Source of the DNA: Suillus spraguei
Taxonomy: Eukaryota > Basidiomycota > Agaricomycetes > Boletales > Suillaceae
DNA: 64,000 nucleotides
Assembly: GCA_016800925.1 (NCBI GenBank)
Contig: JABCPU010000006.1
Coordinates: 372,001-436,000 of the forward strand
Reading direction: 5' to 3'
In this document: positions 23,167 through 35,167 of the stretch, piece after piece
Layout of the letters: each line of letters opens with the position of its first letter
Numbering within the stretch: position 1 is the stretch's first letter
Position numbers and translations under genes: made by a program
The notes under the pieces: model-generated
The model's database searches: none
What the model saw: only the letters and a program-made list of their open reading frames with translations
What the model was told of the DNA's origin: nothing

Positions 23167-24812
23167 ATGAATCACATAGAGGGTGATAATGAACTTCCTG
23201 GATACACACCTCGAGCTGGCAGTAGTGTTGCTCCCCAGGACGCCTTGACTTCTGGTTCCGAACGCACTATATCGCTCGAAGACAGCAAGGGACACAAATG
23301 GCTTTTCCTTTCGGTGACAAGTCGTGCTCCTAGCTCAGAGTCTTGGCCAGTATTTTGTTCTGGCGATCTCATCTTGGGGAACGTGACTCTGGAGGTTTTG
23401 AAGTCGGAATCATCCAAGGCTATTGTGGTAACGGCAGGTCACCAGTTATCCACGCAACTTTACAATGCTTATAAGTGATACAGGTGACCGCCTCGACTAC
23501 CCTCATCGGACAGGAAGAACAAAAGTTTCTTGTCATCGAGAAAGACCTGTGGACTCCAGCGATGGCCCTTCCTGATGGATCCAGGGTACCCAGACTCGAG
23601 AAAGGCCATTACTCGTGGCCTTTCGAAATAGCACTTCCAAACGAGACGGAAGTTCTGGACCGTAAAGAGAAGAAGAGGTTTCCCCTTCCGCCTTCATTCA
23701 CAGAGCGAGCCAGTCTCGCTTACATCAACTACAAGATTACTATCACCATCAAGCGGAGCGCATTGAGAGTGAATCAAACGTGTGTTCCCTATTCTCTCAG
23801 ATGCTCCTCCAAACCATTCAATAATCCGTAGTTTAACCACGGATTTTGTATATGTCCCAATAACAAAACCGGAACTCCCCTCTCTTATGTTCCAGAAAGC
23901 ATGTCAAGAAAACATTCCATTCGTTGGTCCTGAAGGTGAATTGTCGAGTGTTGTGATCTTCGATGCTTACATTCAATGCTGGCAGGTGATCCAGAGGGCT
24001 GGTACATCCTTCCACCAGTCGCTGTTACAGGCACTCTTTTTGGTGCCAAAAGAGGGAATATCGATTTTAATGTATGTCGATCTCCCGTTTTGCGCAAGGC
24101 TTTAAATCCATAAAACGTCTGTAGCTAGCGCTAGCAAAACCAGTAGGTCTGTCCCCGACTTCGACCATCAGGCTCTCACTGTATTAGTAGCTCAGTTATG
24201 CTCGCGGTTCTGCGATGCCACTATGGCTAACCTTCACAGGCACAAACGAACAAGCTCTTGATTTACTCGCCAATGACCAAGCCATACGTATTTTCTTGAT
24301 GCGATCCTTGGCTACAGGCTCGGACGCAACAATTGATCAACTTGGGAAGCCTACTAGCAACTTCGTCAACATAATGGCACGTGCTGTTTTCTGGCCAACA
24401 AGAGATGGCAGTACCATAGGGAAGCGGGTTCTCCAAGGTGAAGTGAGCTTAAAAAAGGCACTCAAACAGAGTGTCATATTCCCCCGATTTTCTGTGAGAG
24501 TGAGTAACTTTCTTTCCTGTCTTTCTGGGGAAACCCGTTCACCAGTGTTGTTTGTAACTTGTTACTGGGTCACAGTACCATCTAGAAGTTCATCCTTTCG
24601 AAGCAGTTGGCTTCGTACAGGAACATCCTGTCTCCAGCCCACTGCTGACACAACCGGTTAATGTGACATCTTTCAACGCAACTGGCATTGTAATGCGCCC
24701 CTTTGCACCACCCAAGTATGCAGAGGAGATCGAGAATTTCAACAACAATGTTGGTGTGCTAGAGAATGGAAACCAACGCTTCTACCATCACGGAGGGTAC
24801 GGAGCGGCCTGA
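23167..24812 (+). CDS. Arrestin-like domain protein
   Basis: Fungal arrestin-related protein, probably a trafficking or ubiquitin-ligase adaptor for membrane proteins by analogy with the family. N-terminal arrestin fold: start MNHIEGDNELPGYTPRAGS, beta strands WLFLSVTSRAP, FCSGDLILGNVTLEVL, then after an intron TASTTLIGQEEQKFLVIEK, HYSWPFEIALPNE, FPLPPSFTERASLAYINYKI and TITIKRSALRVNQT. The C-terminal half has SLMFQKACQENIPFVGPEGE, MPLWLTFTGTNEQALDLLA, FSVRYHLEVHPFEAVGF and a last exon ending NGNQRFYHHGGYGAA at 24812. All junctions are short canonical introns and I saw no lesion. Its 3' end faces the methyltransferase gene with about 107 b between stop codons. Confidence 0.85.
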
Positions 24813-24919
24813 CACGTAAAGGGAGGTGGGAGTTGCTATTGAATCCTATGTTGGGTATGTATGTATACGTGTATGTATCTCCTGGTCTTTGAATGAGTAT
24901 TGTACATAAAGGTTTCAAA

Positions 24920-26015
24920 TCACTCTCCAAGGCCCATGAGCAGCAAGGTCTCAAATGTCTCATCGCTCTTCTTGCCAGACGTGCCCCTTGCACCGACGCC
25001 TCCAAGCAGATCAATGTTTTCCGATGGAATCGTCCAATTTAAAGATTCTGGACGTCTACGTGCCACGAAGATGAATGCCAGATCGCCATCACCCCCTATA
25101 TCAGATCCGAATCGCTGCCAGTCGGAAAGCGAGCTGTTCGCATCGATCTTTCGTGCAACAATAGGCTCAAACGAGAACCACAGGCCGAATGCTGACCAGA
25201 ATGGAATCTCTTTAGAAAAACTCCGAACTTTGTATGATATGATGACTCGTGGTTGTAATTCGAATAGGGAAACAGAGGGAGGAGAGGTCAGATGGAGAAG
25301 GGTACGTAGAAGGGGCGCTAGAAGCTCCGGAAAATATACCTACATTTCTGTTAGTGATTGGTCTTAGAGCGTGGAGAGTATAATAGTATTTACAAGGTCG
25401 CTGCAGATGATGTGCGTGATACAGCCGTGCTCATGCCCACTTGGATCATCGACGAGCTTAAGTTCTCGTGCGATGTTGATGACATGATCATAATTTCCCC
25501 ATGAAAGGGGCCGTACTAAAGTAACCTGTGTGTTTGCTGACTCGGAATCCCCCTTTGGTGTAACGAAAAGATTCTTCTCCAGAAGCGGGCAGACTTCAGG
25601 CAGATCAGTTGCAATGACTAGATCTCGCCCTGACAAAGCAGCTGCTTGAGCTATTTTCGCTGCAACAATGCCCGTGCCAGAACCAAGTTCGAGAAAAACT
25701 TGTTTGTGCCCAGATAGATGCTTATCGATCAAGGGCGGATCAAACTCCCAAGTGGGAGGATGATCGATATAGCTGGTTACTAGATATGCTGCTTCCCTAC
25801 ATAGCGTCACGTTCAGAGTGAGGGAACGGAAACATCGAAGCAATATCTAGTCACCAAACACGACCTGCAATCCCGTAAGTCTCGATCCCTTCTCGCTGTG
25901 CCTCGGCACCAAAGGCAAGTTGTTGTTTATCCCCAAAATCACATGTAGAGTAAGTATCGTGTGGAAGTAAAGGACTGATCGCGAGTTCTTCTGGGAAATT
26001 GACATGGTTGTACAT
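24920..26015 (-). CDS. Class I SAM methyltransferase, family 16 (METTL21/Nnt1-like)
   Basis: Predicted protein (lysine) methyltransferase of the METTL21-like family. SAM-binding motif I is LELGSGTGIVAA. It is preceded by YGIAGRVWEAAYLVTSYI and PPTWEFDPPLI, and followed by LVIATDLPEVCPLLEKNL (motif II), HIICSDL (post-II), VYFPELLAPLLRTLLHLTS and FWSAFGLWFSFEPI, ending FETLLLMGLGE at 24920. Introns: one splits V-W-E near 25860-25800, another follows ICSDL near 25400. I start at 26015 (MYNHVNFPEELAISPLL) because this frame joins smoothly; related proteins often have a longer N-terminus, so an upstream exon is possible. Confidence 0.85.
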
Positions 26016-27112
26016 AGTGGTCGCAGGTGCAGAATAGCATCCTTATTTGTTCGTGTTAGCTTCGGAAGCTCTGTTTTACAAACATAAGTTAGTAAGTAGC
26101 TCCGCAGTTGTTCATTTTCATCACCTTGAACCAGTGCACGTCGGATACCTGTGTCACACAGTATGGCAGTACGTCGTATTCGGACAGTGGTGAACACTGC
26201 ACGGCAGTCTACTGATGCAGAGGACTCAAACCCTTCTGAGGACATACCTCGTCGTATCCCAAAGCAGAAGCAAGTTTATGTGATGCTTAGAACCTTTGCG
26301 CCTTCGATCTCTGCGAGGTGATCGAAATAGGTGCCATATTATCTAGCTATCCAAAGTAATGCAATGCTGATGCACCTTGTGCACAATAAATGTATTTTAG
26401 TGCGTTTCAAGTTTAGATTGGTTTCAGGTTTAGCATCAGGGTTCTCATCATATTTTTATTGCTGGGTAGCCAAATTTCGGATGCACAGCGCGAGGAGGTA
26501 AGCATGCGTCCATAGATACTGGATGTGGGAGGAGGAAGGTGCATGTGATGAAGTTTACATAATAGGGTGCGTTCCCGGAGAGTGGGAGAGGTGAGTTCTC
26601 ATTATTTATCAGGCATGAAAGAACGTGGCCTTATCAGGAGAGATACTTTAGATGAACTCTTACACTCCCTACCTCGGACTGGACATGCGGAGTCTGCGTA
26701 GATACTCACAGAATCATTGAGATACTAGCAGGCCTTTCTTGGCTATGTAATCTTGTCTACCAGTTGAACATCATGGTCAACATTGCTGTTAGCCTTCAGT
26801 CATCCACAGTGACTGTCAATGGTCCGAATTCCTCATCGTTCCCGTGTCACCGCAAAGATCGCATACTCGTACTCTCCCGCCTAACCTGTCTTAGGTTAGA
26901 TTATCAATGATTCCAATTTTGCGGTGTTCAAAGATTCTCCGCATGTGACAGCGTTCTGGTTTTATATTGGTTCCATATGAAATTTTTTTGGTCAATCAAG
27001 GCAGGAACGAGTATTCATTCCACGGTGTCTATCTCGATGGTAAAAGCTGGACAGTGGTATATCACGAACGCAATTGTTATACGTACATTATGTTTGCCTC
27101 GCACCCATCCCT
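26016..27112. other. Intergenic; upstream region of the DUF6533 relic
   Basis: No gene recognised. 26500-26640 and 26970-27110 resemble the sequences upstream of DUF6533 copy 2 (about 3650-3860 and 4160-4312), including a shared GTGGCCTT block. Confidence 0.45.
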
Positions 27113-27735
27113 CAAATAACCCTAGTCTCGAATCCACTTGGTGGTCGGTTATCATATTTCGTAGGTCTGTGGAGTCAGCCGTATGTTAGTGATGTCTCGA
27201 TCTAACCTTGTGCGATTTCGCAGGTTGAAATGAGCTAGCTGAGCAGAGACCTGTATGAGAAGATCATCGCAATAACTTGGGGCAGAGGCAACCCTGATCT
27301 CTTGTAGCATTTTTATATATCAATGAACGTGGTTTTTATCATAAACAAGCAAATTGTGCCGACTTCAAACCATTCCAGGTGCATTATGGTGGAATGTCAT
27401 ATGTTACGTGTATTTTCAAGCCTAAGAAATTGACGCTGTATCCCCCACGATCAGCCTCGATATCCTGGGTATGTCTCCTTACATATACTGCAGTTAGCGG
27501 TATGCAGGAGGTCCTCCATCAGTTTCAATGACAGATGCAGTGTGTGTTCTGGACTGATACCTGCCTATAGAAGCGAGTAAGATTCCTGACCGACTTGTTG
27601 GCTCAATAACTTACGGTGAGTTTGTTTGGTGTACGGGTACTCCGAGGCTAATCACTAACTACTGTCTTTTATTTTCAAGCTATCCCGTGTATTGGGCAAT
27701 GGTTTAGTCGTGAATGCCATGCTAGGCGGTGAGCA
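27113..27735 (+). pseudogene. DUF6533 membrane-protein relic, copy 3
   Basis: Nucleotide-level match to the first half of the genes at 954 and 4313. The start region is recognisable but the ATG has become ATA (27118). Pieces corresponding to VELIW, QRWSLVTFLYLS, VRYLGVPY, SVTDA and VVNAMLGG can be followed in order with stops and frame changes between them. Similarity ends near 27735, so the second half is missing. Confidence 0.7.
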
Positions 27736-28445
27736 AATACCTCTGCGATGTTAATATCACCCACGTCAGGTGCTCTCGGAGTCCAATCCGAGGGCACGTG
27801 TGCCTGCGCTCTGTGTCCTCGACCCAGTCGAGGAGAATGGAAAGGCGTTGTCTACTGCACTAGATGACATATTTTAATTTTCTAATAATATCGATATTGT
27901 TGAGATAGGTGTTTCGTGGAGAGAAGGATTGAAGTTTTGGAGGGTCCTAGGACAACGACCGTAGTAGGACTAGAGAGCTAAAGCTTGGAATTGGAAATCA
28001 AAAATATGTGGCGTTTTGGTAACGTTCACACGAGAATGAGTTGACTTAGGGGACAACTTAGGAATCAGACAGAAAGAACTGGCCGAACTAAGCTGGTTAT
28101 TCGGGAGAAAGGATCAACTGCCCTACACGTAAAAATACATGGGTTTATATACTATAGGAGAATATTATGAAATATAAGAGAAGGAAAGGAAAGCTGAGTA
28201 AGAAAAAAACAGATAGTGGGTTACCACATTATCGAGGTGATGGCTTTTGACGGTCTCATCATTATTTGTCTGTGTTAGCTTCAGAAGCTGCAGCCTTCTA
28301 TTTGGGGAACGAGTCGCGCCCTAATTGGGAATTCATGTGCAATCGACAACTTAACCGGTCCTGGGGCCGGCATTTCCGGTTTCTTCTGTAGTTTCAACAC
28401 GAGGTTGATATACTTATCATATTTAATCTCAGTCGCTCATTTCCA
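27736..28445. other. Intergenic
   Basis: No gene recognised. Two perfect small hairpins stand close together: CTCGGA-6-TCCGAG near 27775 and TCCTCGAC-3-GTCGAGGA near 27817. They do not build a tRNA. Confidence 0.4.
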
Positions 28446-29739
28446 ATGCCAGCACAGTCAGGACCAGCGAAACAGCCGCAGCAACTAACGCCTTTTGCAT
28501 CTGCGCTGGGTGGTGCCCTTGGAGCTTGCTTCAGTACCGCGTGAGTACTCGAGTACCCACGCACTAGCTGTCCTGACACATCAACTTGAACAGTGTGGTG
28601 TATCCTCTCGATGTGTGCGTCTGCGGTCGCATTCCATGAGATATGCTTCTAATGTCATTGTAGCGCTAAGACCAGGATACAGGTGACCTCATCAAGCGCG
28701 CGAGGAAAGCGCAAGGACGACCTGAACATGCTGCACTTGCTGCTCGAAATATTAAAAGAAGAGGGGATTAATGGGTGGTACAGAGGCTTCGCTGCAACAA
28801 TGCTCAACACTTTCTCGATGCGTATGTCTTCAATTACCTCTTTTCCATTCCCCCACCGAACTGAATACCCCAAGAATATGCCTACTTCTTCTTCTACTCG
28901 TTCATACGTTCATCATACATCAAGCGCATGACTTTGAAGCTGCCTCCCGGTTCAAAACCTCCTGCATTATCCACAGTTGCTGAACTCTCCCTCGGGGCGG
29001 CTGCTGGCGCGCTATCCCAGATCTTCACGATTCCCGTGTCAGTGATAGCAACTCGGCAACAAGTCGGGCGCTCTGCCGAGAGTCCTCGCAGTCTTCCAAG
29101 ATGAGGGACCGGTGGACGAGTCTTTATTAGCTGTCGCTCGTGAGATTGTTCGCGAGGATGGCATCACAGGGCTGTGGCTAGGTATTAAGCCCGGCATGGT
29201 CCTGACCATAAACCCTGCTATTACATACGGCGTTTATGAGCGCCTCAAGAGCTTGTTGTTGCTAGCAAGTTCTGCAAATGGTAAATTGACTCCAGGAATG
29301 ACATTTATGCTTGGGGCGTTTAGCAAGACGCTTGCCACTATTGTGAGCTTGATATATAGTTGGGTGGCTGAGTGATATTCTGACATCGCTTCCTAGGTGA
29401 CATATCCATATATTATGGCCAAGGTTAGAATTCAGGCCCGCTCTACTGAAAGGGATGCATTAGAGGGTGGTGGAAATACCAAACCCAAAGCAAAACACCC
29501 TGGTGCCCTCAGCCTCCTCCTTAAAGTCCTGAGGAAAGAAGGGTTTGTCGGGTGGTATCAGGTCGATATTACCAATCTAATACTCGTCACTGCATGCTGA
29601 TCAAATTGAACAGGGGATGTCGGCACAGATAATCAAGGCCGTGATTTCTCAGGCGTTGTTGTTTGTATCCAAGGAACAATTCGAGCATTGGGCCCTGGCC
29701 ATTATGCACTTGTTCGCAAAGTTCACCTTGCGGTCATGA
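28446..29739 (+). CDS. Peroxisomal adenine nucleotide carrier (PMP47/ANT1-like, SLC25 family)
   Basis: Six-helix mitochondrial-carrier-family protein; the closest recognisable group is the peroxisomal ATP/AMP carrier (PMP47/Ant1/SLC25A17), which supplies ATP for fatty-acid activation. Start MPAQSGPAKQPQQLTPFASA. Three repeats each carry the carrier signature in the expected place: VYPLDVAKTRIQ (repeat 1, split by introns), FTIPVSVIATRQQ (repeat 2) and TYPYIMAKVRIQ (repeat 3). Each is followed by an aromatic/glycine block (GINGWYRGF, GITGLWLGIKPG, GFVGWYQG). It ends IMHLFAKFTLRS at 29739. Between RQQVGRSAESPRSLP and DEGPVDESLLAVAREIV (about 29060-29110) the frame moves by one base with no intron signal, so there is either a sequence error or a lesion. 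Confidence 0.85.
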
Positions 29740-30369
29740 CGACGCATTTGTTCTTATTGGGGAATCAGGCCTCGGGATCACTCAGTCGTTTACCCTTTGT
29801 ATTGTATATGATGCAGGAACCTTGACGAATAGACGGATCATGTACCCATCCAGATGAGGCGTGTCTGGCTGCAGGGCCTCGGCTTATTTACTTTTTATGT
29901 AGTCGTTAGGTGCTGAAGCAATGAGTCATGATCGAGTCAGAACATGTCGCATCGCGATCGTGGAACGGGCAACACAGCCTAAAAATGATATTTCTGTTTC
30001 TGGAAACGAAAAGTCGCGAAAAGTCGTGCAAAGGAGTGTGTAAGATCGTGAGAAGTAATGAGTGTCTCGATATGAATACATGGTCGTGCGGGGTATGTTG
30101 GTCGCAGGGAACTTGAACACGTGAAAAATAAGTAAGTATTGGTACAACAATTGATCCTAAACGTCCAATGAACTTCCGGCATATTAGACAGACGAAGTGG
30201 AGGAAGAACGAAGATGTAATAAATGCCAATAAATGAAGACACCTCCTTGTGAAAGTTCAATAAATTCATGTGACTGCTGTACAGATCTGAATCGTTTCAG
30301 GTCGTCCCAGATCGTCAGATCATTTGTGAGAGCGTGATGCGAAACTCGCATCATGGCATGAGGGTTGCA
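29740..30369. other. Intergenic between convergent genes
   Basis: No gene recognised. The hydrophobic open frames on the minus strand (29906-30269) have no family resemblance and probably lie in untranslated sequence. Confidence 0.45.
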
Positions 30370-31046
30370 TCACGCACTGCAGTCGGACATTTCCCAGTCG
30401 TTCACTATGGAGATGTTAGAGAAAGTGGCATCAGGCGCCTAAACGACTCACCCTCCTGTGTCGAGACAAGCATCTCGAGGTCCCGAGTAGCGGCTAATAT
30501 GGACACAGCTATGCGAGGACCCATGCGAAGAATCTTGGCACCTTCAGGGGAGCACTGCATGCGAGCCTTGATTGCGATCCGGTACAAGTCCGGCTCGGGC
30601 TTCGAACGAGGGAAAGAAGCGCGCGGGGGTAGGAGCTTTTGGGTCGGTGATAGAGGGGAAGATGTCCGAAGCCCTACTGTTTGTTTGTGTGGCATGCGAG
30701 ACTTGGGTAATTGAAGGGTTGGTTTAGCGGGCTGCTTGGTGGAGGATGGTGCAATGGTAAATTCGGGACGGCTGCGGCTGAGCGCCGCTTTGCGCCGTTC
30801 GCGTTGCTCCTTGTAGTGGTGGAGAGTACGATTGTAGGGAACGACAGGGGGTTGGTAAATTGAACAGGAAGAGACAGGCTGGAACGAGGTATCCTCGTCG
30901 CCTTCATAGTCTGACATAGAGAGAAAAGAAGCGGTGCGACGAAGGGACATGCGTGAAAACTGGGATGGATAAGGCTGAGAGAAGGATGAAGTGCGCTTGC
31001 GAGCGTTGGCTGTGGACGAAAGTGGAATGACTTTAAGAGCAGACAT
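30370..31046 (-). CDS. Conserved basidiomycete hypothetical protein
   Basis: About 200 residues, start MSALKVIPLSSTANARKRTS at 31046. I chose this over an upstream in-frame Met because the upstream residues look like an untranslated leader. The protein is basic and serine/proline-rich, probably disordered, with RRTASFLSMSDYEGDED, YKEQRERRKAAL, LPPRASFPRSKPEPDLYR and a C-terminal predicted helix KARMQCSPEGAKILRMGPR. A 47-b intron (about 30405-30451) leads to a short last exon ending VNDWEMSDCSA. I recognise this pattern as a family shared among mushroom genomes, without known function. No membrane segment or enzyme motif is seen. Confidence 0.7.
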
Positions 31047-31759
31047 AAGTAAGGGAAAGAAAGTTGTGTGACCCGGTGGCACAGGACAAAGGGATTGATA
31101 TCTGATCGTGGACTGTGGCCGAAACAAAAGCAGTGCCGAGCAGAATACAGGTATGACTAGGTTCAGAAATGAATGACGGAGCCAAATCAAGATCTAAAAA
31201 ACGTGCCATAATACATATGGACTTACATGTCTTCCTCTCCATTTCGTTGAAATTGTTGGCTCCATTAGCCTAAAGTTAATAAACAATTAACGCCTGGGCC
31301 TTACTCCTGTCAATATATCGTGCAATCCATTGCGCAATGCTAGGGCGTCCACTAGTGGAAAAATACCACCTTTGACGTATTTCGTTATTCCAGGACAAAG
31401 GTCTTGTAAGTCTCAAGATGGTAATGTTGCATGCCAAGGCGAGGTTACTTTGTCATACGACTGTCTGGTCAGTCGATAGGAGAGAGCCGAAGAGATCTCT
31501 TTGGAGCTGCCAGTTCGCCGCCGTGAGCAGGAGGAAGAAGAATTCGCTTGACTGAGCCAAGTCTGAACTTTGAAGTGACGTTCATTTGCGAGAAACAAAA
31601 ATGAAGAATTCTGATTCGATGAAGTCCATTTTTAGAAACAACTTCTAGCCGGTTCTGGCTCTGATTGCCGGAAGTTAACCCCAGTGCGCACTGCATCGAG
31701 CAAACATTTCGTACAATTTCCACACATACAGAGAAGCTGCGGGGTAGAGTTCAGTAAGT
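31047..31759. other. Intergenic between divergent genes
   Basis: Shared upstream region of the hypothetical protein (minus) and urease (plus). No gene recognised; the open frames at 31413-31723 show no family resemblance. Confidence 0.45.
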
Positions 31760-34700
31760 ATGCACATCTTGCCGAGAGAACATGAGAAATTGCTCTTGCA
31801 CCAGGTATTCCTCACATATTGTAATGGAATGGAGTTGTATCCTTATCTATCTATCAGGCCGGTTTTCTAGCCCAAAAGCGCCTCGCTAGAGGCCTACAGC
31901 TCAATATTAATGAAGCTATCGCCTTAATTGCCTCTCAACTGCAAGAGCGTATACGTGATGGACAGCATTCTGTGGCGGATCTGATGCAGCACGGGAAAAC
32001 CTTGTTGGGGAGGACTCATGTTTTACCGAGTGTGCCATCGCGACTGCACGAGATACAGGTAGAAGGAACGTTCCCAGATGGGTGAGTTGTATGTCCGTGC
32101 GAGATCATCGCCTCAACTGAGACCCGGTGGAAGCGTATTCCTAGTGACTGTGCATGATCCCATCTGCACGGATCATGGAAACCTAGATGCAGCGCTGTAC
32201 GGATCATTCCTCCCATTACCCACACAGGACAAATTCCCAGCTGTAGAGACTACAATTATCTCCCGTGATGCCCTTCCAGGAGCTATCATCGCCAAAAAAG
32301 AGAGAATTATCATAAATAAAGGATGCGAACGCATTAAGTTGAAGGTGACCAACCACGGCGATCGTCCTATCCAGGTTCGTCGCTTCCCTAATTTGTCATT
32401 CATTCATTCATTTCCTCCAAAGGTGGGGTCTCACTACAATTTCACCGAAACCAATGGCGCGTTAGAATTTGATCGCGTTAAAGCTAACGGGATGCGTCTT
32501 GATATTCCCGCTGGCACTGCTGTTCGCTTCGAGCCCGGTGACTCCAAGACCGTCACACTATGTACTATTGGGGGCAATAAAATTATAACCGGTGGCAACT
32601 TGATCGTCACTAGCATGAGGGATGCTCTGAACAAAGGCACCTATATCGAAAAAGGGCTACTACTAAATACTTTCAAACACTGTCCTGAACCTGGTGCGCT
32701 CGAGGTGGGTGAGGACACTACTATTGGCCGTGAGGAGTACATCTCTATGTATGGGCCCACGGTCGGTGACCGAGTTAGGCTTGGTGATACCAATTTGTGG
32801 GTTGAAATTGAGAGCGACGCGGTTTGTTAGATCAGTATTTATCACGGTTTTTATGCGGACTCATACCTAGCACAGGCCAATTATGGCGATGAAGTCAAAT
32901 TCGGCGGAGGTCAGTGATGACTTTTGGCGCCTCCCCTAATTTACATTAGTTGTTGCAGGCAAGTCTATCCGAGAGGGCATGGGCCAGAGAACCAGTCGCC
33001 GTTACCTCGAGGGTTGCCTAGACCTTGTCATCACCAATGCGGTTATCGTTGACTGGACCGGGATATACAAGGTAATCAATACTCTCCACTAACTTTCACC
33101 CGCTGCACACCCTTGCAGGCAGACATCGGAGTAAGGGCGGGCAAGATTGTCGGCATAGGCAAAGCCGGAAACCACGACATCATGTCCAATATCACCCCCC
33201 ACATGCACATCGGCTCCTCAACGGAGGTCATTGCCGGCGAGAAGCTCATCGTGACTGCGGGCACTATCGATGCACATATACATTATATTTGTCCTCAACA
33301 AGTCACCGAAGCCCTCGCAGTGGGTACGACGACAATGATCGGGGGCGGGACGGGTCCGAGCGCTGGGACGAACGCTACGACGTGCACGCCAAGCCCATTC
33401 TACTTGAAGACGATGCTTGCGGCAACAGATGGGCTCCCGATGAATTTCTTGTTTACCGGGAAGGGGAATGACACAGGAAGGCATGCATTGGAGGATATCG
33501 TCCGTGCAGGTGCAGGAGGCTTGAAATTACATGAGGACTGGGGTTCCACTCCAGCTGTGATCTCGAACGCCTTGGATGTAGGTGATGAGTTTGATGTTCA
33601 GGTCAACATCCATACGGATACTCTCAATGAGAGCGGATTTGTGGAGAGTGAGGAGAGTACTATTCATCGGTCTTTCGGATGCTGATGAAACGCAGGTACG
33701 ATCAAGGCATTTGGCGGTCGCACTATACATACGTATCACACGGAAGGCGCAGGTATGCTTTCATTTCTTTTAGCTCCCTATTATACGGTCTCAACGTGAA
33801 ACTAGGTGGTGGTCACGCCCCAGATATCATCGTTGTTTGCGGTTTGGAAAATGTCCTTCCCTCGTCTACCAATCCTACACGACCTTATGCTAGGAACACT
33901 CTAGACGAACACCTTGACGTAAGCCATCTACGTTAACCATCTCTGCCTTTCTGAACACATAACAGATGCTGATGGTTTGTCACCACCTTGATAAATCGAT
34001 TCCCGAGGACGTAGCATTTGCGGAGTCTCGCATCCGAGCAGAGACAGTAGCAGCAGAAGACGTTCTGCACGATACCGGTGCGATATCTATGATTAGTTCT
34101 GATTCTCAGGCTATGGGGCGCGTCGGAGAAGTTGCCTCCAGGACGTGGCGTACCGCGAGCAAACTCAAGGATTTCAGAGGTCCACTAACTGAGCTAAATG
34201 ATACAAGCGAGAAAGATAATGGACGCGTCAAGAGATATATAGCAAAGTACACAATTAACCCGTTAGTTTTTTTCTGTTATCTTGAGCGGTTGTGGATTGA
34301 CAGCTTTTCTAGTGCCATCACGCACGGTATCGGCCATCTCGTCGGCTCAGTGGAGGTAGGAAAGCTCGCCGATCTCGTGCTTTGGAAGCCCGAAAACTTT
34401 GGTGCTAAGCCTGAAATGGTGTTGAAATCGGGAGTGATTGCTTGGGCTCAGGTAGAATTCACAAAAGCCTTTTCGGTAATAGTGCTAATGTCTCTACTAG
34501 ATGGGCGACGCGAACGGTTCAATTCCGACCGTACAGCCAAGCTATGGTAGACCAATGTGGGGTTCCTTCCCCTCCGCAGCAGCGCTGAACTCGGTTGCAT
34601 TTGTCTCCCGAATCTCCATCGAGACTGGTACTATCGCTTCATATGGACTGTCCAAGCGGGCCGAGGCTGTTATCAATTGTAGGAATGTCACCAAGAGAGA

Positions 34701-34833
34701 TATGAAATGGAACGATGCGCTACCGAAGATGTCCGTCGATCCAGAAAGTTATGAGGTGAGGGCAGATGGCGTATCGGCTGATATAGAGCCTGCGACCACA
34801 TTGCCACTTGGGAAGGAGTACAATTTTTTCTGA
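31760..34833 (+). CDS. Urease, single-chain gamma-beta-alpha type
   Basis: Nickel enzyme that hydrolyses urea to ammonia and carbamate, cytosolic. As in other fungi and plants the three bacterial subunits are fused. The gamma part starts [15 protein letters not shown] at 31760 and continues [19 protein letters not shown]. The beta part holds [17 protein letters not shown] and [20 protein letters not shown]. The alpha part begins [19 protein letters not shown]. Active-site blocks are all visible: HIHYICPQ (Ni ligands), [13 protein letters not shown] (carbamylated Lys), [41 protein letters not shown] (flap His) and [12 protein letters not shown] (Asp ligand). It ends [10 protein letters not shown] at 34833. 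About nine short introns; one 48-b intron after DRPIQ keeps the frame open but is shown as intronic by the conserved DRPIQVGSHY junction. No lesion seen. Urease accessory genes are not in the window. Confidence 0.96.
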
Positions 34834-35167
34834 AAGCGGAACACAAAAGAATGAAAAATGAAGATCATGTATATTATTGTTGTACGACTCGGAATGCAAA
34901 ATTAAATTTGTGACTAAATGAACCGCCAGAGCGGTTTCACATGAATGTCATCGACGATCACGGCAGTCCTCGTTGACGTATTAAGAACAGATGCTGTACT
35001 ATACCCGACGAGGCTAAGAGCAGTAGAACTCCCACCCAATAAATAACACTGACGAGAAAGAACACCCTTTGCCAAAAGTGGCCTAATTGCACAGCTGATC
35101 TGAGACCAACATGCCAAGGTTGATCAGGACTTTGCCGAGAACCTCTATGATTTCCGGATGGGCAACG
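34834..35167. other. Intergenic
   Basis: 3' sides of urease and the DPBB gene; no gene recognised. Confidence 0.45.
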
